64,000 nucleotides of DNA, taken from contig JAHBWI010000003.1 of the NCBI GenBank assembly GCA_019637075.1, forward strand, positions 372,001 to 436,000, read 5' to 3'. This stretch comes from Nitrospiraceae bacterium. GTDB taxonomy: Bacteria; Nitrospirota; Nitrospiria; Nitrospirales; Nitrospiraceae. Below the pieces are notes generated by a model. It did no database searches. It worked only from the letters and a program-made list of their open reading frames with translations, and was not told where the DNA came from. The position numbers and the translations under genes were made by a program. This document shows, one piece after another, positions 44,349 through 52,240 of this stretch (its first letter is position 1; the number at the start of each line of letters is the position of its first letter).

Positions 44349-45056
44349 ATGGACGGGGATGTCGTAGCGATCGAGCGGCAGGTCAAGGTGGTGCTGGAGC
44401 GAATCCACCGGGCCGCCGAGCGATCAGGTCGTCCGCCGGCTTTGGTCCGCCTGATTGCCGCGTCAAAGACCGCTCCGGTGGAGCGGCTTCGTGACGCCTG
44501 GCAGGCCGGGGTGCGGCATTTTGGAGAAAACAGACTGCAGGAAGCCCTGCCGAAGATCGAGCAACTCGGCTGTCCGGATGTGACCTGGCATTTCATCGGG
44601 ACACTGCAGCGCCGGAAGGTTAAGGCCGTCGTCGGCCGATTTCATACGATCCACTCCGTCGATAGCCTGGCATTGGCTGAGGAAATCGACCGGCGTGCCG
44701 CCGAGGCGGGGATCTGCCAGCGGGTCTTGCTGGAAATCAACCTCGGAGGAGAGGCCAGTAAAGGGGGATTTGATCCCACGGACCTTCCGACCGTCTTGCC
44801 GGTGCTGGACCGGCTGGCCCACCTTGAAGTCCGCGGTCTCATGGCGATTCCCCCGCCGACGCCGACCCCGGAGGATGCCCGGCCCTACTTTCGGCGGCTC
44901 CGCGAACTCGGACGAGCATTGACAGGGGGGCAATTCCGGAACATTAATATGCTCGAGCTTTCGATGGGAATGTCCCAAGACTATGAAGTAGCCATTGAAG
45001 AGGGGGCGACCTACGTGCGGGTTGGAACGGCGATTTTTGGAGCGCGTCATGTCTAG
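44349..45056 (+). CDS. YggS-family PLP homeostasis protein
   Basis: 235 residues from ATG 44349. Alanine-racemase-like barrel: LIAASKTAPVERL with the PLP lysine, HFGENRLQEAL, WHFIGTLQRRKVKAV, HSVDSLALAEEI, RGLMAIPPP and the C-terminal LSMGMSQDYEVAIEEGATYVRVG. It binds PLP and buffers vitamin B6 and amino-acid pools without known catalysis. Its stop overlaps proC by 8 bp. Confidence 0.92.
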   Translation: MDGDVVAIERQVKVVLERIHRAAERSGRPPALVRLIAASKTAPVERLRDAWQAGVRHFGENRLQEALPKIEQLGCPDVTWHFIGTLQRRKVKAVVGRFHTIHSVDSLALAEEIDRRAAEAGICQRVLLEINLGGEASKGGFDPTDLPTVLPVLDRLAHLEVRGLMAIPPPTPTPEDARPYFRRLRELGRALTGGQFRNINMLELSMGMSQDYEVAIEEGATYVRVGTAIFGARHV

Positions 45057-45867
45057 GGCAGGGAAGAACCGATCGCTGGCATTTTTGGGCGGCGGCCAAA
45101 TGGCTGAGGCGCTCATCGGCGGCCTGCTGGCTTCGCAAGCGAGTCAGCCCGAAGCGATTTGGGCTACCGATCCGGCCCCGGCCAGGCGGGACCTGCTCAA
45201 GTCACGGTTCGGGATCCAGGTCGGTGAGCAGAACGTCGCAGCTGTTCGACAGGCGGATATGGTCGTGCTCGCCGTGAAACCGCAAGTCATGGGGCCGGTG
45301 CTGGCTGAGGTTGGTGCCTCGATGGCCGGCAAGTTGGTGGTCTCGATCGCGGCCGGGGTGACGACGGAATGGATCAAGTCCAAAGTGACGGCTCCGCGCG
45401 GAATCGTGCGGGCCATGCCGAATACGCCGGCGCTGGTCCGTGAAGGGGTCACTGCCCTGGCCTATCAGGGCGACTTGAGTTCGGATGATGCGGCTGCCGT
45501 GCAACATCTCTTCGCGGCAGTCGGGCGTGTGGTCACGGTTGAAGAACGGCTGATGGATGCCGTGACCGGTCTCAGCGGCAGCGGGCCTGCCTACGTCTTC
45601 GTGGCGATCGAGGCGCTGGCCGACGGCGGCGTCAAGATGGGGTTGCCACGAGCGACGGCAGAACTGTTGGCCGCACAGACGGTGTTTGGCGCGGCACGAC
45701 TGGTGTTGGAGCGAGGCGAGCATCCGGCCAAGCTGAAGGATCAAGTGGCGTCCCCCGGAGGGACGACGATTGCGGGCTTGCACCAATTGGAAGCGGGCGG
45801 CTTCAGAAGCTGCCTCATGGGGGCGGTCGAGGCGGCCACCAAACGATCACAGGAGTTGGGACGCTGA
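45049..45867 (+). CDS. proC: Pyrroline-5-carboxylate reductase
   Basis: 272 residues from ATG 45049. N-terminal NAD(P)-binding LAFLGGGQMAEALIGGLL, VVLAVKPQVMGPVL, VRAMPNTPALVREG and the C-terminal dimerisation helix VTGLSGSGPAYVFVAIEALADGGVKMGL with SPGGTTIAGL. It makes proline from pyrroline-5-carboxylate. It overlaps both the YggS gene (8 bp) and the YggT gene (1 bp). Confidence 0.95.
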   Translation: MSRAGKNRSLAFLGGGQMAEALIGGLLASQASQPEAIWATDPAPARRDLLKSRFGIQVGEQNVAAVRQADMVVLAVKPQVMGPVLAEVGASMAGKLVVSIAAGVTTEWIKSKVTAPRGIVRAMPNTPALVREGVTALAYQGDLSSDDAAAVQHLFAAVGRVVTVEERLMDAVTGLSGSGPAYVFVAIEALADGGVKMGLPRATAELLAAQTVFGAARLVLERGEHPAKLKDQVASPGGTTIAGLHQLEAGGFRSCLMGAVEAATKRSQELGR

Positions 45868-46163
45868 TGTTTGTCATGGGAAACGTGCTGCAGGGGGTCG
45901 CGACGGTGCTGGATACGGTGTTGTGGCTCTACATGTGGGTCATCATTGCCCGGGCGTTGATCTCGTGGGTCAACCCTGATCCCTGGAATCCCATCGTGCA
46001 ATTTCTCGAGCGGGTCACGGAGCCGGTCCTCACGCCGATCCGCCGCCTGATCGGTTGGCGAATGGGGATCGATCTCTCGCCGATGATTGCCATCCTGATC
46101 CTCGTATTTCTACAATATGCCGTCGTTCAGTCACTGCGGGATATCGCCGTCCGGATGCACTAA
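45867..46163 (+). CDS. YggT-family membrane protein
   Basis: 98 residues, two membrane helices (VLDTVLWLYMWVIIARALISW and LSPMIAILILVFLQYAVVQSL) flanking the family block NPDPWNPIVQFLERVTEPVLTPIRRLI. YggT/YlmG proteins lie near division genes in many bacteria and are linked to nucleoid and septum organisation. It begins on the last base of the proC stop codon. Confidence 0.88.
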   Translation: MFVMGNVLQGVATVLDTVLWLYMWVIIARALISWVNPDPWNPIVQFLERVTEPVLTPIRRLIGWRMGIDLSPMIAILILVFLQYAVVQSLRDIAVRMH

Positions 46164-46182
46164 CCAAGGCTAGAGGTGTCGC

Positions 46183-46692
46183 ATGAAAATCACCCCGATC
46201 GACATTCAGCAGATGGTCTTCCAGGTCAAGTTCCGGGGCTACGACAAGGATGAGGTGAACCGCTTTCTCGAAGAATTGGCCCTGACGTTCGAGAACTTGA
46301 ATCGCGACAACGCATCCTTGCGTGAGAAGATGGCCGTGACCGAACAGCAGCTCGCCGATCTGAAGCGGACGGAGACGACGCTGTCCAATACGTTGGTGTC
46401 GGCGCAATCCCTTGCGGAAGACGTCAAACGTTCGGCCCAGCGAGAGGCCGACTTGATCATCAAGGAGGCCGAACTCAAGGCCAGCGAGATTCTTCGTCAG
46501 GCGCGGGTCGAGTTGACCGGCATGCAGCGAGACTTGTCGGATCTGCAGAAACAGCGGCTCATGATGGTCGAGCGCTTCCGTTCCACCTTGCGTTCGTTTG
46601 AGCGGATGCTGGAAGTCGAGGAAAGCGAGGTCTTTCACGCGGAGTCGGCGGCCGATGACAAGTTGGCCGGCGAATCGAGCTCTGCACGATAA
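46183..46692 (+). CDS. DivIVA-domain protein
   Basis: 169 residues. N-terminal DivIVA domain (ITPIDIQQMVFQVKFRGYDKDEVNRFLEEL, with the GYDxxEVxxFL signature) followed by coiled coil through residue 150. DivIVA proteins sense negative membrane curvature at poles and septa. Finding it after yggT mirrors the ylm cluster of Gram-positives, here in an apparently diderm organism. Confidence 0.9.
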   Translation: MKITPIDIQQMVFQVKFRGYDKDEVNRFLEELALTFENLNRDNASLREKMAVTEQQLADLKRTETTLSNTLVSAQSLAEDVKRSAQREADLIIKEAELKASEILRQARVELTGMQRDLSDLQKQRLMMVERFRSTLRSFERMLEVEESEVFHAESAADDKLAGESSSAR

Positions 46693-46806
46693 TCTTCGCG
46701 ACCGCCGTTTCGATGCCTCTTCGGCCATTGACGACGGTCTGCCCAGTGGTTTCCATCGTCCCAGTCACCTGCTTCGAATCCCCACGCCGGGTCTGAGGCC
46801 CTTTCC

Positions 46807-47952
46807 ATGACCGGTTCGCGAACGCTCGATGCCGCAATGCAGGCAGCCGCATCGGACGGTGTGTTTCCGGGAGCGGTGCTTGCCGTAAGGCTCCGGGGCG
46901 TACTGGTATATGAAGGCGCAGCGGGAGTGGTTTCTCTCGATCCTCCCGGTCCGGCGGTGACCAATGACACCGTCTATGATTTGGCCTCCCTGACCAAAGT
47001 TCTCGCCACCACGACAGCCCTGCTCCTGCTTGTTCAGGAAGAAGCGCTCCATCTCGAGACCCGTCTCGATGCCGTCCTGCCCGAGCTGTTGGGGGCACAA
47101 GTTGGAGCCGTGCGGATCCGGCACCTGCTCACGCACAGTTCCGGCCTGCCCGGCTGGCGTCCATTCTATGAGCGTGTGGCGGAGCGGGAGGCCGCTGAAC
47201 CGGGATTCCTCGGCAGTCCCGCCGCCCGTCTGGCCGTGCTCGACTATATTCGCAACGAGGGCTTCATTTATGACACCGGGGCAAGGAGTCTCTATAGTGA
47301 TCTCGGGTTCATGTTGTTGGGGATGGTGGTGGAGCGATTGACCGGTCAGTCTCTGGATCGATTTTGCGAAGCGCGCATCTATCGACCGGCTGCCGTGTCC
47401 CCGATCGGATATTTGCCCCAGCAGTGGTCGGAACGGAGTCTATTCGGGATTGGGAGGCCGATGACCATTGCGCCGACGGAACTCGATCCATGGCGAGGGA
47501 GGTTGCTTTGCGGCGAAGTCCACGATGAAAACGCCTGTGCGCTTGGAGGCGTCGCCGGTCACGCCGGATTGTTTGGTACGGCCGGAGCGGTGTTGGCGGT
47601 GTCGCAGCTCTGGATGGACGGCTACCGCGGGAAGCCCGGGCTCTTGGAGCCGCAGCTGGTCAGGCAGTTCGTCGCGCGGCAGACAGTGCCTGATTCGAGT
47701 TGGGCATTGGGGTGGGATACTCCCACGGCTCCGTCTTCATCCGGCACGAAATTCTCGGCCGGTTCGTTCGGCCACCTGGGCTATACGGGGACGTCGCTTT
47801 GGGTTGATCCCAGCCGGGAACTCGAAGTCGTGCTGCTGTCGAACCGCGTGCATCCGACCAGGCGCAACGAGCGGATCCGGGAGTTCCGCCCGAAGATTCA
47901 CGATCTGGTCTGTCAGGAATTGCTGGGATTGTCAGCGGGGGATCAGGATTGA
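46807..47952 (+). CDS. Beta-lactamase-family serine hydrolase
   Basis: 381 residues. Class C/PBP4*-type fold with the SxxK nucleophile SLTK (in YDLASLTKVLATTTALLLL), a YSD second motif (SLYSDLGFMLLG) and a C-terminal HLGYTGTSLWVDP block standing in for KTG. LTHSSGLPGW is also typical. There is no obvious signal peptide, so it may be cytoplasmic. Possible roles are a D-Ala carboxypeptidase-like or esterase activity; true beta-lactamase activity is not implied. Its 3' end overlaps a convergent gene by 10 bp. Confidence 0.87.
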   Translation: MTGSRTLDAAMQAAASDGVFPGAVLAVRLRGVLVYEGAAGVVSLDPPGPAVTNDTVYDLASLTKVLATTTALLLLVQEEALHLETRLDAVLPELLGAQVGAVRIRHLLTHSSGLPGWRPFYERVAEREAAEPGFLGSPAARLAVLDYIRNEGFIYDTGARSLYSDLGFMLLGMVVERLTGQSLDRFCEARIYRPAAVSPIGYLPQQWSERSLFGIGRPMTIAPTELDPWRGRLLCGEVHDENACALGGVAGHAGLFGTAGAVLAVSQLWMDGYRGKPGLLEPQLVRQFVARQTVPDSSWALGWDTPTAPSSSGTKFSAGSFGHLGYTGTSLWVDPSRELEVVLLSNRVHPTRRNERIREFRPKIHDLVCQELLGLSAGDQD

Positions 47953-48263
47953 AGATCCGCGTAATCGGTCCAGGTTTCCTTCTCCGCCAGGTACCGACTA
48001 CCTTTGAAATTGGGGCGCGAGCGGAGCCGCGTAAAGCCGAGACCCTGCAACCGGTCCACGACAGACTTGACTGCCTCTGCCGCCGTCGGATGGGCCGACC
48101 CTTCGACCGCCAGTGCCTCGTAGGTCACTTTTCCCATGTAACCGCCTGCGACGCGATTTACCAGCACCGCACGGTTGAAATACCGATCGCTGGGATCGAT
48201 CCCTTCGATCTGGTGTCGCTCGACCAGGCCCTCTTTCTTGAACAGAAGCGGGAGGGAACTCAT
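47943..48263 (-). CDS. Small hypothetical protein
   Basis: 106 residues. ATG 48263 has GGAGGT a few bases upstream (the ATG at 48275 overlaps that site). No signal peptide or membrane segment; DPSDRYFNRAVLVNRVAGGYMGKVTYEAL and AAEAVKSVVDRLQGLGFTRLRSR suggest a small alpha/beta fold. It has a good promoter of its own (48311-48339, minus strand). I do not recognise the family. Confidence 0.7.
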   Translation of the reverse strand: MSSLPLLFKKEGLVERHQIEGIDPSDRYFNRAVLVNRVAGGYMGKVTYEALAVEGSAHPTAAEAVKSVVDRLQGLGFTRLRSRPNFKGSRYLAEKETWTDYADLQS

Positions 48264-48310
48264 GCCTACCTCCATGATTCGCGCCGCCCGCCGGCGCGCA
48301 TGAGGGCCAG

Positions 48311-48339
48311 ATTATAGGGACCTGCCGGTCGGAGTGCAA
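48311..48339 (-). promoter_or_regulatory. Promoter of the small minus-strand protein
   Basis: Minus strand TTGCAC (48339-48334), 17-bp spacer, perfect TATAAT (48316-48311), about 48 bases before ATG 48263. Back-to-back with the pgsA promoter, the two -35 elements only 6 bp apart. Confidence 0.65.
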
Positions 48340-48345
48340 CCGTCG

Positions 48346-48375
48346 TTGACAAGGTTCTGCAGGCCTTTCTATGAT
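48346..48375 (+). promoter_or_regulatory. pgsA promoter
   Basis: Consensus TTGACA (48346-48351), 18-bp spacer, TATGAT (48370-48375), about 60 bases before the pgsA start. A shared regulator binding between the two divergent -35 elements could affect both genes. Confidence 0.65.
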
Positions 48376-48436
48376 GCGCTTTCCTCCGCAGCTCTGTCGT
48401 ACGTGCTTGATCAGCACATGAGGCCGTTCCGCGTCG

Positions 48437-48979
48437 ATGAACATGAATGTTCCCAATAGCCTGACGATTCTCCGGATTCTTCTGATTCCGGTGTACGTGG
48501 GGCTGTTGAATTACGAGCAGTTCGACTACGCGCTGGCGGTACTGTTCATTGCGGGGCTGACCGACGCCCTGGACGGCACGATCGCACGCGTTGCCAATCA
48601 ACGGACCAGGCTGGGCGAGGTCCTTGATCCTCTGGCCGACAAGCTCATGCTCACGACCGGCTTCATCACCCTCTCGGTCATGCATCTTGTTCCCCTGTGG
48701 GTCACCATTCTCGTGGCGAGCCGCGACTTGATCTTGATGCTGGGAACCGCGGTCGCCCAGTTTACCGAGACGAGGGTGGACATCTCGCCCACGGCCTTGG
48801 GCAAGGGGACGACCCTAGTGCAATTGACGACGCTGGTGGCCGTCGTGTTCTTCGCCTCCCGCCGCTATGATCTCGCCACTCTCGATCCGCTCCTTTATGC
48901 CATGGGCGGTGTCACCTTGATGTCCGGGCTTCATTATTTGTACCGCGGCTACGTCCACGTCACTACCAGCCAAGCCTGA
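48437..48979 (+). CDS. pgsA: CDP-diacylglycerol--glycerol-3-phosphate phosphatidyltransferase
   Basis: 180 residues, four to five membrane helices. Starts NVPNSLTILRILLIPVYVGLL, typical of PgsA, and carries the CDP-alcohol motif DALDGTIARVANQRTRLGEVLDPLADK (DxxDGxxAR...GxxxDxxxD). It makes phosphatidylglycerol phosphate in the inner membrane. It is clearly distinct from the fused CDP-alcohol transferase at 4377. Confidence 0.92.
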   Translation: MNMNVPNSLTILRILLIPVYVGLLNYEQFDYALAVLFIAGLTDALDGTIARVANQRTRLGEVLDPLADKLMLTTGFITLSVMHLVPLWVTILVASRDLILMLGTAVAQFTETRVDISPTALGKGTTLVQLTTLVAVVFFASRRYDLATLDPLLYAMGGVTLMSGLHYLYRGYVHVTTSQA

Positions 48980-49043
48980 GATTCTCCGCTCCAGTTGAGG
49001 CGTTTCGCACCTTCAGCCGCCGCTGCGCGAAAGGTGCATTCGT

Positions 49044-49070
49044 TTGACAGTTTTTCGGTCGTCTTATAGA
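49044..49070 (+). promoter_or_regulatory. Putative pilC promoter
   Basis: TTGACA (49044-49049), 15-bp spacer, TATAGA (49065-49070), 69 bases upstream of ATG 49139. The spacer is short, so confidence is moderate. No -24/-12 sigma54 site was seen upstream of pilC, although PilR encoded nearby would be expected to use sigma54 at pilA. Confidence 0.45.
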
Positions 49071-49138
49071 CTTCGAACATGGTCGAAGGCGCATAAGCAC
49101 GCGTATTGCAAGGCGTCCAGAGGAGCGCAAGGAATTTT

Positions 49139-50353
49139 ATGAGCACATTCGCATACGTCGGACGAACCCGTCAGGGCGCCGTAAAAAAAGGCGAACTGAC
49201 CGCCAAAACCCGTGAAGAAGCCGTCGACCAACTTCGCAAGCAAAATGTGGTGGTCACCAGCCTCGAGGAAAAATCCGGGAAGGGCAAGTTTTCGCTGAAA
49301 CTCGGCAGCGGCCTGACCGACAAGGACCTCGTGGTGTTCACTCGGCAGTTCGGCACCATGATCAACGCCGGGTTGCCGTTGATCCAATGTCTCGACATTC
49401 TTTCGACGCAATCGGAAAACAAGGTGCTGCGGGAAACCGTCGGCGAGGTGAAGAACAGCGTCGAGGCCGGCTCGACTTTTTCCGACGCGTTGAAGAGGCA
49501 CCCCAAGGTGTTCGACGAACTGTATGTGAACATGATCCACGCCGGGGAAGTCGGCGGGTTGCTCGATACCATTCTGACTCGTCTCGCCAAACACATCGAA
49601 AAAGCGATGAAGCTGAAGGCCCAGATCAAGTCGGCCATGGTGTACCCGACCGCGATCATCGGTGTGGCCGTGATCGTCATCAGCGTCTTGATGGTGTGGG
49701 TCATCCCGATTTTCGCCAAGATGTTCGCCGAAATGTCGCAAGGCAAGATGGGCTTGCCTGGTCCGACACAGCTCGTCATCGATATCAGCAACTTTTTCCA
49801 GAGCTTCTGGTACCTCATGCTCGGCGGGTTCATTGCGTCGGTCATCGGGATTAAGAAATATTATGGGACGACCAAAGGCCGCATCTTCATCGACCGCTTG
49901 CTGCTGAAGACACCGGTCGTCGGAGACCTGATCCGAAAGGCCTCGGTCGCGAAGTTCACCCGGACGCTCGGGACCCTGATCACCAGCGGCGTGCCGCTGC
50001 TCGAAGGGTTGAGCATCTGCGCGAAGACGTCGGGAAACAAGGTCCTCGAGGAAGCGCTGATGAACGCCCGAATCAGCATCAGCGGCGGCAAAACCATCTC
50101 GGAGCCCCTGGCCAAAAGCCAAGTATTCCCCAAGATGGTGACCCACATGATTGCCGTTGGCGAATCGACCGGCGCGCTCGACGCGATGTTGGGGAAGATT
50201 GCGGACTTTTATGAAGACGAGGTCGACCAGGCGGTGGCGGCCCTGACGTCGTTGTTGGAGCCGATGATGATGGTTATCCTCGGGACCATCATCGGATTCA
50301 TCGTCATCGCGATGTATTTGCCGATCTTCACCATGGCGCAGGCCATCGGCTAA
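49139..50353 (+). CDS. pilC: Type IV pilus inner-membrane platform protein PilC (GspF family)
   Basis: 404 residues from ATG 49139. Two T2SSF domains: the first has LVVFTRQFGTMINAGLPLIQCLDIL and AGEVGGLLDTILTRLAKHIEKAMKLKAQIKSAMVYP; the second has FTRTLGTLITSGVPLLEGLSI and IAVGESTGALDAMLGKIADFYEDEVD. Three membrane segments are evident (AIIGVAVIVISVLMVWVIPIF and others). It couples pilus ATPases to pilin assembly. The PilB/PilT ATPases and pilins are not in the window. Confidence 0.92.
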   Translation: MSTFAYVGRTRQGAVKKGELTAKTREEAVDQLRKQNVVVTSLEEKSGKGKFSLKLGSGLTDKDLVVFTRQFGTMINAGLPLIQCLDILSTQSENKVLRETVGEVKNSVEAGSTFSDALKRHPKVFDELYVNMIHAGEVGGLLDTILTRLAKHIEKAMKLKAQIKSAMVYPTAIIGVAVIVISVLMVWVIPIFAKMFAEMSQGKMGLPGPTQLVIDISNFFQSFWYLMLGGFIASVIGIKKYYGTTKGRIFIDRLLLKTPVVGDLIRKASVAKFTRTLGTLITSGVPLLEGLSICAKTSGNKVLEEALMNARISISGGKTISEPLAKSQVFPKMVTHMIAVGESTGALDAMLGKIADFYEDEVDQAVAALTSLLEPMMMVILGTIIGFIVIAMYLPIFTMAQAIG

Positions 50354-50383
50354 GCGTCGACCGGGCATCTCAAGGGCGTACGG

Positions 50384-50403
50384 GCCGGATCGTGCGATCC
50401 GGC
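50384..50403 (+). other. Inverted repeat between pilC and pilS
   Basis: Perfect 20-base inverted repeat (arms GCCGGATC and GATCCGGC around GTGC), 30 bp downstream of the pilC stop in the 192-bp gap before pilS. There is no U-run after it, so it may be a weak terminator, an mRNA-stabilising hairpin or a protein-binding site. Confidence 0.4.
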
Positions 50404-50545
50404 TCGCTTCCGCCCATCCATCGGGGCACAGAGCCCTCCATGGTTCCCTCCCATCCACAAGCTATCTGTACGGGGCCGAGCCGGCATGATCTTCGGCATT
50501 TCCGATCCCACGTCCGCGCCTGCTTCGTGTGCGGCATGAGTCTCC

Positions 50546-52240
50546 ATGGATGAATTGAAAACCAGATTGAATTGGCTCATGGGACTGCGGGTCCTCGTCG
50601 TGACCCTGCTGCTGGGTCTGTCGCTCGCCTTTCAGGTGACCAGGGGCGAAGTCGTTCCCACCTTCTATGCCCTGATCATCTTTACGTATGTCATTACGAT
50701 CGCCTATGCCTTTCTCTTGCGTACCCTGTCTTCCCAACCGAACCTGACCCTTTTTACCTGGGCGCAGGTCGGAATGGACTTCGCGCTCGAGACGATTTTG
50801 GTGGCTCGCACGGGCGGTATCGAAAGCCCCTTCGCCGTTCTCTATGTCATCACCGTGACCGTCGCCAGCCTGGTTCCACGCCGGCGGGTCGGCCTCGTGA
50901 CGGGCAGCGGCTGCACCCTGCTCTTTGGTGTCGTCACGGCGGCGCAATACTTCGGGTTTTTCCAGTCGCTCGGGTGGTTGGCGCCGAGCAAGCTCACGGC
51001 GGCCGAAACGCTGCAGACCTTCGGCGTCTATGGATTGGCCTTTATGGTGGTGGGGCTGCTGAGCGGTGTCTTGGCCGATCAGTTGCGCCATGCCGACCAA
51101 TCGCTGCGCGAGAAGGAACAGGGGCTGACGCGGCTTCAAGTCTTTCACGAGAACATCGTGCAGAGCATCAGCAGCGGGGTGTTTACGACCGATGAGGCCG
51201 GCCGCATCACGTCGTTCAACCCGGCCGCGCAGGAGGCGACCGGCTACGACTTCGCCCAGGTGAAGGGCCGATCGTGGCGGGAGGTCTTCAATTGGCACCC
51301 GAGTGAACCGTCGGAAGAAGCGACGTTGACCTCGCTGGCGCCCGTGCGATTTGAGGTGGAGTGCAAGCGTGCGGACGGCACTCGCCTGGTGCTGGGCATG
51401 ACCGTGTCGCCGCTGCATGAGCAGGGACGGCAGACCGGGTTGGTCGGGGTCTTCAAGGACCTGACCCAAATCCGGGATATGGAAGAGGAGATGCGGCGTA
51501 AAGATTGGCTCGCCAATCTCGGAGAGATGTCGGCGGGGATGGCGCATGAGATTCGTAACCCGCTGGGCGCCCTGGCCGGCGCCATGCAGATGTTGCGCAA
51601 GGATGTCGGATCGGACGAGACCAGTCAGCGTCTGATGGATATCGCCATCCGTGAAGCCAAGCGCCTAGACAACATCATCACGGAATTTCTTCAGTACGCC
51701 AGGCCTCCGGCCCTGCAGTTGATCGAGCATGATTTGAACAAAGTCCTTGCCGATACGCTCGATCTGATCCAACATGAAGCCAGGTCGAGGAAACGCATCA
51801 AGATCGCAACGACGATCGCGCCGGATTCTATGAAGGCGCCCGTGGATCAAGATCAACTGCGGCAGGTCTTCTGGAATTTGGCGACCAACGCCTTCGATGC
51901 GATGCCCGACGGCGGCACGCTGACGATCGGGACCGGTTTCAGGAGAATCGACGTGGGCGGACGGCGCTCGGATGTGATCGAAATTTCCTTTCAAGATACT
52001 GGCGAAGGTATTCCCAAGCAGAACTTCGACAAGATTTTTCTTCCGTTTTTCACGACCAAGAGAGAAGGCTCGGGGCTGGGATTGGCCCAGGTGCACCGCA
52101 TCGTGGATCTGCACGGTGGGTGGGTCAAGGTGGAAAGCGACGTCGGCAAGGGCGCGCGCTTTGTCGTGTGTCTGCCGCAGTCGACGGAGAACGGCGTGCG
52201 TTTGTGGCATGAGGGAAGGGAACCGTGGAAAAGATTTTAG
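50546..52240 (+). CDS. pilS: Type IV pilus sensor histidine kinase PilS
   Basis: 564 residues. About six N-terminal membrane helices, then a PAS domain (residues about 205-310), HisKA domain with the phospho-acceptor His334 in MAHEIRNPLGALAG, and an HATPase_c domain with N box NLATNAFDAMPDGG, DTGEGIP and GSGLGLAQ. It phosphorylates the PilR protein encoded next, and overlaps it by 16 bp. PilS in Pseudomonas responds to pilin levels in the membrane. Confidence 0.9.
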   Translation: MDELKTRLNWLMGLRVLVVTLLLGLSLAFQVTRGEVVPTFYALIIFTYVITIAYAFLLRTLSSQPNLTLFTWAQVGMDFALETILVARTGGIESPFAVLYVITVTVASLVPRRRVGLVTGSGCTLLFGVVTAAQYFGFFQSLGWLAPSKLTAAETLQTFGVYGLAFMVVGLLSGVLADQLRHADQSLREKEQGLTRLQVFHENIVQSISSGVFTTDEAGRITSFNPAAQEATGYDFAQVKGRSWREVFNWHPSEPSEEATLTSLAPVRFEVECKRADGTRLVLGMTVSPLHEQGRQTGLVGVFKDLTQIRDMEEEMRRKDWLANLGEMSAGMAHEIRNPLGALAGAMQMLRKDVGSDETSQRLMDIAIREAKRLDNIITEFLQYARPPALQLIEHDLNKVLADTLDLIQHEARSRKRIKIATTIAPDSMKAPVDQDQLRQVFWNLATNAFDAMPDGGTLTIGTGFRRIDVGGRRSDVIEISFQDTGEGIPKQNFDKIFLPFFTTKREGSGLGLAQVHRIVDLHGGWVKVESDVGKGARFVVCLPQSTENGVRLWHEGREPWKRF

